Shown here in pieces: positions 9,492 through 19,733 of a stretch of 29,883 nucleotides of DNA. Position 1 is the first letter of the stretch, and every line of letters starts with the position of its first letter. The stretch comes from Cylindrodendrum hubeiense. Its lineage: Eukaryota > Ascomycota > Sordariomycetes > Hypocreales > Nectriaceae. The notes beneath the pieces were generated by a model, which saw only the letters and a list, made by a program, of their open reading frames with translations, was not told where the DNA came from and ran no database searches. The position numbers were made by a program, and so were the translations under genes. The stretch spans positions 1 through 29,883 of the forward strand of contig JAANBB010000467.1 of NCBI GenBank assembly GCA_014621425.1. The letters are read 5' to 3'.

Positions 9492-10948
9492 AGCGTTCAA
9501 CCCGGAATGGATGGACTGGGATTGAGATATCCCTGCGAATTGCCCTCTCTGAAGTGGCATTGGACTCGGGTTATTGGACCTTCACACAGCACGGTGCCGA
9601 GGCCGTGGATCGTGGAGTTGATGCTGATATCCTGCTTGTGTGTTTCAGCATTCACTCCGCTTCGGCCATATTGCTGGGCGCCCTGTTCCCCGCAAACTCT
9701 CTCTCTCGCGCCTTTAGGAGGATGGCGATACCGTCCAGACGGTATAGGTCGCATTGCCTGGGCTGCCAGACCGTCTATGCTCGTCGTCCTAGTCCCCACC
9801 AACCACAAGTCTAACTCTTTCCAGATGGCCGGAGAATATGGAGCTCGGGAGCCGGCTACAGACCGACCCAGCGAGAGGTTGTCAGATCTGCGGCATCCCT
9901 GCCAATACTGCTATGCCACGCCAGACTGGAGGGTCAGCAGGCTCAAAAAGAAACCCAACCATTACGCTTCAGAGTGCATACCCAGACGCTTTTGGTAACA
10001 TGGTAGTGCCCAATACAGCAGGTGGTGGTCAGAAGGGCGGCAACGACTGCAGTACCGTGCAGAAATCATAAACGAAGGAATGATTCACACGTGGATGTTC
10101 TACATGTGGTCGATGAGAGGGTTGTTTCCTGATGACTTGTCAGCGCTAGTCTAGAGAGTGCATCGTGCCGAATCTGACTCCAGGATCTTTGGTAACTCGT
10201 ATCGGGAGATACCAACTCTCTTCGCTGAGTGCGGAGAGTTCTTGATGAAGGAGAAATCAATAATGAAGAATACCTAATTCTCAAGACTAGGTTATATATC
10301 TACCCTCTTTTCCCCCATATATTTATCTATTCCAATTGTCAGGGAAGATCCCAACTTTCGATATGTGGTTCGCTGTGAAATTCGGCGAAAGTTGTTCCGA
10401 AAGGCACTAACAAAGAATTTACTGCAAAGTGGCAGTTCTGAGCGTTAAACCCCAATGTGTTCTCCAGCCAACACCCCGGAAACCTTTTCAGCTATCTGAA
10501 ATATTTCAGTCATTTGAGAATACAATTCTGTCCTCCCTGTCCCACCTCTTGCCATTCGGAAATACCACTTTCCGTAACCTGTTGACTCATGGTATTAATG
10601 ATTGGTACTAGTCAGTAAATTCTCCGTCGCTGTCCTGATGAAGTCCCCTTCATGGGACACTTGCCCTTTCTTTACCACTGCCAACTTTCCCTCTTTGACT
10701 GAAGTACTGCTTACATCTCAAATCTGACTGTGTTCGCTAAGCTGTATCTGTCTTGGCATCTTCCGCATCAATGCTGACATGCATGGTCCTAGGTATCCAC
10801 GACCAGGATCTTACCCCGTGGTCAGCTGTACTCCCTCTTCTGGTAAGACATATAAAAGCACCAACCGCGCCACTGCCTATGACTCGCGATTCTGCTACCT
10901 TATCATAAGTTCAATTAGATTAATAGTCGTACAACAGCTCTGTCCAAC
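9492..10948. other. Intergenic, 1.46 kb, no gene recognised
   Basis: The stretch holds the 3' flank of the bZIP gene and the promoter of the SnoaL-like gene. Open frames up to about 160 codons at 9413-9998 overlap in several frames and show no family motif, so none is called. A small hairpin (ATACCGT, four-base loop, ACGGTAT) lies near 9727-9745. The last 300 bases are T/C-rich, as is usual for a fungal promoter, and include a TATA-like element. Confidence 0.55.
10851..10858 (+). promoter_or_regulatory. TATA-like box for the SnoaL-like gene
   Basis: TATAAAAG lies 98 bp before the ATG at 10949 on the same strand, a spacing usual for fungal genes with a short leader. Confidence 0.5.
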
Positions 10949-11425
10949 ATGGTTCCAGCATCCACCCTTATCGACACCGCCACGAGCTATCTCAAGGCAA
11001 TCTCGACCGTTGACCACGAAGCTCTCGCAGCCATCATCACTGAGTCCTTCAATGTCACTCTTGCTCCGGAATCTACAGGCCTCGGTACCGCGACCCGCAG
11101 CGACCTCATCGGCCGGTTCAAAGGACTCCAGGGGGTGGTCACGGCCTTTGGCGTCAATATCAAACAAACATGGCCCAATGAGGCTACCAACCAGGTCATC
11201 GTGTGGACTTTCGGTGACGCTACTTTCAAGTCACACATCATCGGGGACGATGACCCAGAGGAATGGGTTTGGAAGAGCGAGAACATCTTCATTTTCACTA
11301 TGGACTCCACGGGCGAAAAGGTGGAGCATCTGCTCGAGTTTTGTGACAGCAAGGGCATAGAAGTTATGGGCAAATTATTCACCAAGGCCTTTGAGCGGCT
11401 TGGTGCTGCTGCTGGCTCAACCTAG
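10949..11425 (+). CDS. Small SnoaL/NTF2-like protein
   Basis: A single exon encodes 158 residues, from the ATG at 10949 to the TAG at 11423-11425. No signal peptide or membrane segment is visible. The size, the N-terminal helix followed by ITESFNVTLAPES, and the later strand-rich segments (QVIVWTFGDATFKSHI, NIFIFTMD) fit an NTF2-like alpha+beta cone of the SnoaL type. Fungal members are polyketide cyclases, isomerases or proteins of unknown role. No biosynthetic core gene is nearby, so I do not assign a reaction. The family call rests on overall shape rather than a diagnostic motif. Confidence 0.7.
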   Translation: MVPASTLIDTATSYLKAISTVDHEALAAIITESFNVTLAPESTGLGTATRSDLIGRFKGLQGVVTAFGVNIKQTWPNEATNQVIVWTFGDATFKSHIIGDDDPEEWVWKSENIFIFTMDSTGEKVEHLLEFCDSKGIEVMGKLFTKAFERLGAAAGST

Positions 11426-12237
11426 GGCAGTGGAACTGATTGATGCAAGAGGCGGTATGGGGAATATCAGATTTAACATCGATAAGAACAAGGCAGTTCA
11501 AAGGTGATGCAAGAAATACCACCACCTCTAAGCATATAGCAATAAAAACCAAGAGATATATCCTGGTCCAGCAGCAATGGGCTCTTGCAAGAAATTTGGG
11601 CCGTAAAATTATCAATCTCAAAATATCCGAGATTTTTGGCCTGCCCTGGTCACTCTTATCCATGCTCCAGCGTTGAAATAATCAACACAAAGCGACTGTG
11701 TTGAGTCTATCGCAGGTTGCTTTAGGTGCGTGGATTTCGAGGAAGAATAGATGGCTAGCTATGATTATCAAGAAGAGGGGAGGAAGTGTGTTACTTGTGA
11801 TGGTTCCCCCGATGGTCAACGTTGAAGCTAGAATTGGGTTTGTTATACACACCAGCAAATAGCAAATGGATCTTGGATGAGATAATGCCCTGTAGACTGC
11901 GTGATTTGATTATGACAGGTTTAGCGGGGTTAATGAAACTCTGATGAGTCAGTCTCGCAACTTCCTAAACGCCGCGAGGTTTCGTCATTTCCAGTCAGCA
12001 CCAAGAGGAAGTGATGGGTGACGGCCGGACAACTTTCCAGCTGCAACTAGACATGGATCCGTTCGTTGATGACCGACAAGCAGGCTATTCCAACAGCAAC
12101 AGGACTCAATCCCCAACCTCAAGGAAGGCTGTTCGACGCAGGCGAGACGCAGCGCCAATTGTCGGTTTCACGTCGCAGGAGGACAAACTGCTCATCTACT
12201 ATAATAACATCATCCCCAACAGCTCTTGATTTTAGTA
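11426..12237. other. Intergenic, 0.8 kb, no confident gene
   Basis: The stretch holds the 3' flanks of the SnoaL-like gene and the convergent GTPase pseudogene. Two overlapping short frames of 60-72 codons (12011-12248, plus) have no recognisable motif and are not called. Confidence 0.5.
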
Positions 12238-13873
12238 TTACCAAATGAAGAGGAGCGTATCAAATGCCTTGAATGCGACCAGCACGATCAGTACGACTAG
12301 TGAAATACTCAACACATGTTCATAATTAATTGATCCGGTGGCGTTTTGACAAACTGAAACGTTGGCAACGTGCTTACTTACGAGGGTTCTTCTGCATTCT
12401 TTCCCGGTGTGTACCAGCAGTTCCAACAAGTCCTACCCCTACAGCTATTATAGGAATCTGTAACGTTGAAGCACTAGCTGCGATTGTCCCAACGCCAGCT
12501 AACACCCCGAGAAGTGGGAGTAAGATCCTCTTCAGCAATTTCCTTTTGAACCCCCGCTGTAGCTCTCTTTTTATAACAAAAGTCTGTTCTTGGCTTCTCA
12601 TACGTCTTTCGTTGTACCTCTTATGGCGCTCTATGGAAGGGCTGTCAAACCGCCGGCGACATTTGGTTGTTTCGACCATCGAATGGTACTATTGGAAGAG
12701 ACTCGTCTGTCTGTTAAACTCTTCGCCGTCTTGACGTACCGTGACTTCAAGCTCGTTGTACTCGACCTGGAGACTTTCTATTCTCTTGTCAATCCCCAGC
12801 TCTTGGCGCCTAATATCTTCAAAATGGCGGCGGTATTCTTCTTGTTTTTGCGAGAAGAAGGAATCCAAACTCTGCCTCAAGGCCTGCTCTGCTTCTTCAG
12901 CAACCGCAAGTTTGCGTTCGAGGTGAGATTTCCGAGCCTGGAAGTATTCCACTGAATTTGTGTCTCGATTCATATTTCGCTGCTCCATGAATACCCGCAG
13001 CTCTTCAAGCTCACAGCGCATCTGCTGCCATACTACACCATGTAACTTGGAAAGCTCCAGGCCAGCAGATGTCTCATCTATATCCATTTGGTCATCCACG
13101 AGTTCTTGCTGGATCTGTGAAGTGACTGGGCCGTAGTGATCGGATTCCCCAAGGAGGGTCGAGAATCGATTTGGATGATGGCGTTGTTCCGACCCATCGC
13201 TGGGTACGACTCCCGAGACGCCGCATTGTGCCCCAGAAGTCATCGGTATTTAGTAACTCCTCTTCTCTTAGAGTGGCTTTAGTGTACTCGGTGGATTGAT
13301 CGGGAATTGAATTCCACATGGTGGTGACGAGCGTCACAAACCTGGCGGCGTCCGGCCCACATAATTTCTTTAACAGCGAAAGTCCTTGCATGACTGATCC
13401 CGACAATCTATTGTCAGTATAGATTAATCCGATGGAGATAGAGTACTCCCCCCACTCGGATACCGCTTTTGTATGCTTGCGCGAGGAAAAATCCGATATC
13501 CTTGAATATTTCGACATCTGAGCACTCAGTATCGTTGAACCCCGGCGTATCGACTACATAAATGCGCTGATCGTGATGATTAAAGTAATATATGCCGAGG
13601 ACAGATGTGCCCAAAGAGCAACCAGATAGTTAAATCGTGCTCCAAAATCATCATCCCTCCTAACATGATCAACTCACAAGACACTAGACCACAACCAATA
13701 CCTGCATCCTCACTGGCCAAGCTTTCGATGAACGTGCTTTTGCCAACTCCGGTGAGTCCCAGGACCGGCAATACAACATCAGACACCCTAGAATATGTCT
13801 ATAAGTGGAACTTGAAGGACAGGCAGAGATAGCTGCCAACATACAAAAGCTGAGGATAAGGTTGCACGTCCAT
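12238..13873 (-). pseudogene. Decayed AIG1/GIMAP-like GTPase with coiled coil and C-terminal membrane segments
   Basis: The likely original start is ATG 13873. Exon 1 is 13845-13873, then a 57-bp GTATGT...CTAG intron, and exon 2 starts at 13787. Exon 2 has the P-loop GLTGVGKST. Later exons have VDTPGFND (G3), LYLHRI, a TTMW motif, a long coiled coil, a hydrophobic stretch (ILLPLLGVLAGVGTIAA) and a last exon 12238-12296 ending LLFIW. Four lesions are visible by comparison with the intact paralogue at 14823. The intron acceptor before GCACATCTG (13611) reads GG instead of AG. Seven surplus bases follow LYLHRI near 13421-13430. There is a second frame change near 13150-13170. An in-frame TAG lies at 12689-12691, with the frame open on both sides. 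No single GT-AG model repairs all of these. Assembly error could explain one, hardly all. The family's function in fungi is not established; animal and plant AIG1/GIMAP proteins act in immunity. Confidence 0.75.
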
Positions 13874-14822
13874 TGGATTGGGTCGCAAAGACGGGGCACC
13901 AGAAGTTTACAAAGGCAAGAAAACCCAACAGTTATAGACAGAAAATGATATTGAAGGTCCAGAACCGGGATGGCCGAAGAAGCCTTATCTCTTTGAGTGC
14001 GGAAATGCTTGTGGGGCAGTTCTGAAATTTCCCAGGTTTAAGAGATACGAACGTTTCTGTTGGCAACTCAGCTGTAGATGAGGTATCTGCTAACTGGGCT
14101 ACGTACCGGCTCAAATCCGATTTGTGCCAGGTAGCCTCACACGCATTCCGCACTCAAAGAGATAGGAGCTGAAAGGAGTGCGGCCTAAACCGAGAAGATT
14201 TGACACCACGGTCAAAGCGCCAAGACCTTAGCTGGACAAAAAAGCCTTGCGATTGCCTGAGTTTTACATCGATGGCTGCATGAATAGGATGGCGCAGTAG
14301 GTATTCGTCCTGAGGTCATCAAGTTGATCGCTACCTAAAGAAGGCATCCAATCAGCATCTCAACTTGACAATGATTGGTAAATAAGACCTAAGAATGTGT
14401 TTTACATACTGTATTGTGAGTGGCTGGATGCCTACGCAAATGCAGTCAGATGATCATTTCTGGCTCCCGTCCGGCATTTATTGTTTCTCCCTGCCCCAAC
14501 TGGGCCACATGAAGCATCGCTGCTCGCACTTGATGCGGCCCGATACAACCCACAGAGATTTCTAACTTGAACGCCGGCGCAAAGCTCATAATGATGCAAT
14601 TGTGTACCACATCCTCAGTTGTGGCTTTATGCACACTTGGCTCAGCCTCAGAGCCTGATCTTGCAAATCATTTTCCGTGTCGGGTTCTCGCTCCCTCTTC
14701 TTTGCGAGCTTTACCCCGCTCTTAAGAAAGGCAAATCCGAGAGGCCAACGCTGGTGCTCTCATTTCTCAAGGACCTGCCCCAAAGCGCATCATTCTTCAA
14801 ACTCCACGCTACCAAAAGACTT
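13874..14822. other. Divergent promoter region between the two GTPase genes
   Basis: About 950 bp separate the start codons of the minus-strand GTPase relic and the plus-strand GTPase. No gene is recognised. The region contains the inverted-repeat element at 13986-14164. The frame of the plus-strand GTPase stays open upstream of its ATG to near 14619, but that extension has no ATG and no domain. Confidence 0.5.
13986..14164. repeat. 179-bp element with perfect 19-bp inverted ends (MITE-like)
   Basis: TATCTCTTTGAGTGCGGAA at 13986-14004 is repeated in exact reverse complement at 14146-14164. Beyond the perfect part, the similarity continues inward with gaps for about 15-20 more bases. The internal 141 bp encode nothing recognisable. 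The size and terminal inverted repeats resemble a miniature inverted-repeat transposable element. I see no clear target-site duplication, so the class is uncertain. Confidence 0.6.
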
Positions 14823-16883
14823 ATGGATGACTTGATGACGTTCAATCCCCGCCCGACAGATATCGTCGTGGCAATTATGGGAATGACAGGCTCTGGGAAG
14901 AGCACGTTCATTTCGCTGTGCACCAACGAGGACGTCACGATCGGCCACAACTTGACGGGTTGTAAGCTTGCTTTCTTATCATTAACTTCCCCCTTCTTCT
15001 ATTTCTGATCCTAAATTGACCGTCGCCGAAGGCACGCAGGAAATTAAGATCTACAAATGCCCCTGGTCTCTGGACGTCGACATTTACCTGGCCGATACCC
15101 CCGGGTTCGACGATACGAACCGATCCGACACCGATGTTCTCACAGACATTGCAACATGGCTGACAAAATCATACACCCAAAACGTCAAATTGAATGGAAT
15201 CATATATTTGCACCGAATCACCGACCCCAGGATGCAGGGTTCTGCGAAGAAGAATCTCTTCATGTTCAAGAAGCTTTGTGGAACTAGTGTGCTAGAGAAT
15301 GTGGCTCTTATTAGCACAATGTGGGAGGCGGTAGCACAAGCCGACGGCGAACGTCGCGAGAAGGAGTTGATTAACACAGCGGAATTCTGGGGTGTCTTGA
15401 TCAAACACGGCGCGAAAGTTGATCGACACCAAAACATACGAGGTTCCGCCATACGTCTCCTCAAACACTTCGTCAAAAACAAGCAGATGACCATGTCCAT
15501 CCAGAAAGAGATGGTGAGTGAGAACAAGGATCTTGATCAAACACAGGCTGGAATAGAGTTGGAATCGGAGTATCGAAAAGAGAAGGAGAAATTCACGCGG
15601 GAGTTGGAAGAGACGCGCAGGATGATGAAAGAGGCGCTGGTCGCTCGTGATCAGGAATCAGCCGAAATGCTTCGCCAATACGAAGCCGACATGTGTCGAA
15701 AGGTCGAAAAGGTGGCACAAGACCGAGAACAGCTCCAGATTAGTATGGAGAAGATGCACGCAAAAGCAATCGCCGACTATGAGCGAAGGATTAAAGAACA
15801 ACAAGCTCGAATCGAGATGGACAAGAAGGAGACTGAGAAAGAACGCGAGCGCTATCGCAAACAAGAAGAAGAGACGAAGATGGCGCTAATATCATTACGC
15901 CAGCATCAAGTGAGTACCGATGCGCTTCAAAGGGAAAAGGAAGCCATTCAACACAAGCTAGAACATACGGTTCAGCTTCTGGACACCTTATCCGTGCCTG
16001 ACACGAAAACCACCATTCAGTATCGTACACGAAGTACTCCAGGCCCAAACCGCATTCAGGAACACATTTGCCTAGCCTTACAAGGCCCCTTCTACTACTT
16101 CATAGGACCAGCAAAAGATCAATAGTGAGGAATCACTATTTTTTCATCTTGCTTATGTTGATACTGACAAACATGTGTAGTCACCGAACGAAAGAATTGG
16201 GTATGGCACAGAAAAAACACCATGACTGCAAATATATTGCGTTCGGAGAGAATTGGACATGGTATTACCACTATCATTCCTCTGCTGGGGGTGCCACAGG
16301 TATGATATCTCATTTATAATCTCAGAGACGGCTAGCTCATCTACATATTAGCGTTTTCCGAAAATCTAAGAGAACAGTATCCATCATTAGTAGAGTGGAT
16401 AGAAAGACACAAGGCCTATGGATGTCCCAGTCAGGTGACGCTGGGCACTAACGGTACCTATTTCATACGAATGAAAGATGTAGGATGGAAGTGCAAATTT
16501 AACAGAAACATCAATGACCGCCTCAATGGACGGATGGAGAGCTCTTCTAACATTCGAAGGGTTTGGTTGGGTTATGGAGGCTCGTACGTTCTTAAGATGA
16601 AGGATGGTAGCGTGTTGTGGAACTTATACGGCTCCTACGGTTCGCTCGGAGAGGAAATACGCAAACGTGATGCAACAATAAAGGTATGATATATTATAGC
16701 CTATGGTTACTCTGCTAACGTTGACTTAACTAGGATATTGCTATGAATTTATATGATAAAAGAGCATATATCATCCTCAACACTGATACTAGCTATAGTT
16801 ACAATACCGGGTATGGTGAGAGTCAATTTGATGAGTTTAAGTTTGAGGAGTACATGACTCAAAACTTCGGTATAGTATATTAG
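14823..16883 (+). CDS. AIG1/GIMAP-like GTPase fused to coiled coil and a four-repeat W/Y/G module
   Basis: Five exons (14823-14961, 15032-16124, 16181-16299, 16352-16683, 16734-16883) encode 610 residues. All four introns are GT-AG, 50-70 bp, and phases match throughout. The G domain has the P-loop GMTGSGKST (20-28), DTPGF (68-72) and a STMW motif near 141-144 that is common in fungal members where other GTPases have the G4 motif. A highly charged coiled coil spans about 217-367. Residues from about 400 on form four related units: KYIAFGENWTWYYHY, QVTLGTNGTYFIRMKD, VWLGYGGSYVLKMKDG and an AMNLYDKRAYIILNTD unit, suggestive of small beta-propeller-like blades. No signal peptide or membrane span is seen, so it is probably cytosolic. 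The function is unknown; a GTP-dependent assembly protein is a reasonable guess. The joining of exon 2 to exon 3 (TA|gtgagg...tgtag|TCAC) rescues a TAG that otherwise ends the frame at 16125. Confidence 0.78.
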
Positions 16884-17184
16884 TAGATAGTTTTCGTACC
16901 CATTATCAAGTATTTATTACATAGCATAAGAATGCAAGCTTGGCTTTCTATTGATGAGTATTAAGCAAGATCAGTAGCTTGAAGTCCATAATATAAAAAT
17001 GGTTGTCAAATATAAAGCTGAATCTTAAAAAAAACTCCGATAGCCCCTTAAGAAGAGAGCCAATCTTTTAGAAGATTTTTCTTAACAAGAGCGAGGAGTA
17101 TTAGACTCGAAGGGATGGAAATGTCTCTACTTAATCAATCCCTCTTTCTGATCTTTGGTATACGTTCCCTCTAACTAAGGGACG

Positions 17185-17420
17185 TATTGGCGTAACGAAC
17201 GGCTACAAACGCTACAGCACAGGGGGTGTCATGCTAAAGCCATAGAGATTCGGAGCAAATAACTATGACCAGATCTATGGCTTATGAATCAACCAAAAGT
17301 GTACTATGAGGTTGAATTGGAACGCTTGGGCGAATGAACGCCTCAAATAGGGAATGAGCAGTGACATTGCAGAATGCGAAATAAAGGTGTTCAAGCCGCA
17401 TGGAGTTCCCGTAAATGAAG
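17185..17420 (+). pseudogene. Possible remnant of a W/Y/G-repeat module
   Basis: Short conceptual peptides YWRNERLQ (from 17185) and WNAWANERLK followed, after a stop, by GMSSDI (from about 17318) resemble FNRNINDRLNGRMESSSNI in the preceding gene. They are in different frames and interrupted by stops. This fits a decayed neighbouring copy of the module, but the similarity is short and may be chance. Confidence 0.25.
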
Positions 17421-18553
17421 ACATATGGTGATACGATTGCGCCTAGTGAGCACCAGACACCACTATTAGACAGCGTTTAAATAGAATTGCGTTCCCTGTA
17501 ATCTGCATCTACGGTGCAACCGGGTTGGTTTTCGCGAGGTAAATGACATTTCGTGTCGTGGTCGCCACCGGGGAAAACCAACCCCACCCACTAGGGGCAA
17601 AAGCTAGCATAGGGTAGCGTATTTGGTCTCGATGAAAATACAGGTATTGGTACACAACCACACATCGATCAAACAAGCAACTGAAAATTCGAATGTAGGG
17701 AGAGTGTGACCCTATAGCTGGAAAGAAATTTATCAAATGACGGGGCAAAATTCTTGAGGATGGTAGGCTGTAGGAGTTGGGGAAGAAAGTAAAGGAAATT
17801 TTAGGTACGCAAGGAAGAGAGCATCCTCAAATATCCCTGGTAGCTCGTATAGCTCACATGTCATCCCTTGCCAGTCAGTCAAAGCCACCCAACACAGAAG
17901 TACGCGCCGGGGTGTGCGCTGCAATGCACGAGCTGCAGGTTTCTTTATACACAGTCGGATGATCTTTGGCATTTTGTCTGCTTCTGACCCGTATTACGTT
18001 GCCAAGAAGCACCAAAATCCTTTCTAGCTGGTGCGTTTCGCATTGCGAAAGCGCCAAAGTGCCAAGCAATATATAAATACCCACATTGCAGGCATGCAAC
18101 TCCGGAAGGATCATTAACTTTACGGCGACATCTTCACTGACTCAGGCGCATTCGTGCTGCATAATGGCGCCCTGTTTATTTTTACAGGCCTGTAGAGGCG
18201 CCTGTGCGGGTCACTGAGAGACTGTGACTGGACTCGCCAGGCTTGCCAAGACGCTACCCCGTCCGAGTTTGCACATATTCTACGGTTCGGGCGCGACGCA
18301 CCTGTGGTCAGCTTAGTGCAGGCGCTTATAATTAGGGTGGCGCTTATTTGGTGGTCCCTGAAACAACTCAGCCCACGGGTTTCATCCTCCTCCTCCTACG
18401 GCCCCCATTTGGGCTCAGCTCACTGCATTCAATTGCATTCGAGTACGAGATGACCCTTGTGATTGGCAGGATTTCGCATTTGGCATCCCTGCTGAGGATC
18501 AAATGCCAAGAACGACACCTTGGGGAGTTGGTGATGTCGAGACTTGCAAGAAC

Positions 18554-18561
18554 CATAAATA
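18554..18561 (+). promoter_or_regulatory. TATA-like element of the LPMO gene
   Basis: CATAAATA lies about 145 bp before the ATG at 18706, followed by the C/T-rich leader common in fungal genes. Confidence 0.35.
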
Positions 18562-18705
18562 CCCATCCTCTCTCGCACCAATATGGTTTTGCTCTGCAGC
18601 GCAGCCGGTTCTTCGCATCAACATTTCCTTGCTCGTTTTTAAAAGCCAATCCATTATCTTCCCTTTCCACTCCTTGCTTCATTCAATCCTTCACAATCAA
18701 TAACC

Positions 18706-19497
18706 ATGTTTCGATCTCTTCTTTTTACCACCGCCATCTTGGCCTCCCGTGTGGCCGCTCATGGCTACCTGCAAACCTTCACTCTTGACGGTGTCGACTA
18801 CGAAGGCTTCAGCAGGTGGAATCCCTCACCTTCACCGGGTGCCATTGGCTGGAGCTTCACCACAGAAGACGAAGGCCCAGAACTCGACATCTCCAGCCCC
18901 GATTTCGTCTGCCGTCGGGGTTCTGAGGCTGCTAAAAACTACGGCACCATTGCTGCTGGCGGCACTGCCAACTTTTACTGGGCTTCAGATGACAAGGTTA
19001 TCAACCCCAATGGTTGGGCGGAATCCCACCGCGGAGCCGTCATCACCTACATTGCACCCTGCAATGGCGACTGCACTACTGTTGACAAGACGGCCCTGAA
19101 ATGGACCAAGATTGCCGAAGCAGGCCTCATCTCCGGCCCTGCCAACACCGAGGGAGTGTGGGCCACCGACAAGCTGCGTGAAAACGGGGGCGTCAACTCT
19201 GCCACCATCCCGTCTTCTATTGCACCTGGCAAATACGTGGTCCGCAACGAGCTCATCGCTCTGCACCGCGCGAATATCGGCGAACCAGAGTTCTACATGC
19301 AGTGCGGCAATCTCGAGGTCACAGGCTCCGGCACCGATAACCTTTCCGCGTCTGGTGTTGTCGCATCTGAGATTTACAGCACGTCTGACTCTCAACTCTT
19401 TGGCTTCTCTGTGTATGATAGCCACGACACTACTTGGGCAATCCCTGGGCCGTCTTTGTACACTGGTTACAAGAAGGCGCGAAAATTCCGGGCGTGA
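18706..19497 (+). CDS. Secreted AA9 lytic polysaccharide monooxygenase
   Basis: A single exon encodes 263 residues. An 18-residue signal peptide ends VAA, so the mature protein starts HGYLQ. This places His19 as the N-terminal copper-binding histidine of the histidine brace. The second brace histidine is His108 in the motif SHRGAVITYIAPC. The block GEPEFYMQCGNLEV matches the AA9 pattern that carries the axial tyrosine, and IPGPSLYTG near the end is also typical. The length equals a single catalytic domain without a cellulose-binding module. AA9 enzymes oxidatively cleave cellulose or hemicellulose outside the cell, using copper and an electron donor. The residue after the HRG is alanine where proline is common. 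Regioselectivity cannot be read from the sequence here. The gene is convergent with the MFS transporter gene, 236 bp apart. Confidence 0.93.
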   Translation: MFRSLLFTTAILASRVAAHGYLQTFTLDGVDYEGFSRWNPSPSPGAIGWSFTTEDEGPELDISSPDFVCRRGSEAAKNYGTIAAGGTANFYWASDDKVINPNGWAESHRGAVITYIAPCNGDCTTVDKTALKWTKIAEAGLISGPANTEGVWATDKLRENGGVNSATIPSSIAPGKYVVRNELIALHRANIGEPEFYMQCGNLEVTGSGTDNLSASGVVASEIYSTSDSQLFGFSVYDSHDTTWAIPGPSLYTGYKKARKFRA

Positions 19498-19733
19498 AGA
19501 GGAATCCGACGGCGGATGTATCATAGTAAGATAGCGGGTTCGGAGACATGTCATAGATAGTCATCATCTTTACTCGGTTGGGTCTTATGTTTGAATAAAG
19601 AGGGTGTATAGAAAAATATATACTACATAGCTAATAAACCTTCAAATGGCACCTAAATGTATCCCCTAAAAGTGAAACTTCAATAGAGATGGATATAGAG
19701 CTTGAGGTCTGTCCGCTGGCAAAGAGGACACTC

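Larger units (their letters stand above)
16884..18705. other. Intergenic, 1.8 kb, AT-rich then LPMO promoter
   Basis: Bases 16884-17060 are AT-rich 3' flank of the GTPase gene. Between about 17185 and 17420 there are short fragments resembling the C-terminal module of that gene, listed separately. From 17500 to 18700 no gene is recognised on either strand. TATA-like elements occur at 18072-18079 and 18554-18561; the latter is the better placed for the LPMO gene. Confidence 0.5.

Noticed and set aside
9413..9998. Overlapping plus-strand frames of 133-163 codons downstream of the bZIP gene
   Set aside because: Their composition is not protein-like, no domain is seen, and the first overlaps the bZIP coding end in another frame.
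11938..11990. Hammerhead-ribozyme-like CTGATGAG with nearby TTTCGTC
   Set aside because: The GAAAC strand after stem II is replaced by GCAAC, and the helices do not pair in the hammerhead order.
12011..12248. Two overlapping 60-72 codon plus-strand frames
   Set aside because: They have no family motif and compete in different frames in the flank of a pseudogene.
14619..14822. Upstream extension of the plus-strand GTPase
   Set aside because: The frame is open but has no ATG before 14823 and no conserved residues.
18103..18116. CGGAAGGATCATTA, identical to the 3' end of fungal 18S rRNA
   Set aside because: No small-subunit sequence precedes it and no ITS or 5.8S sequence follows, so it is a short chance match or a tiny relic.
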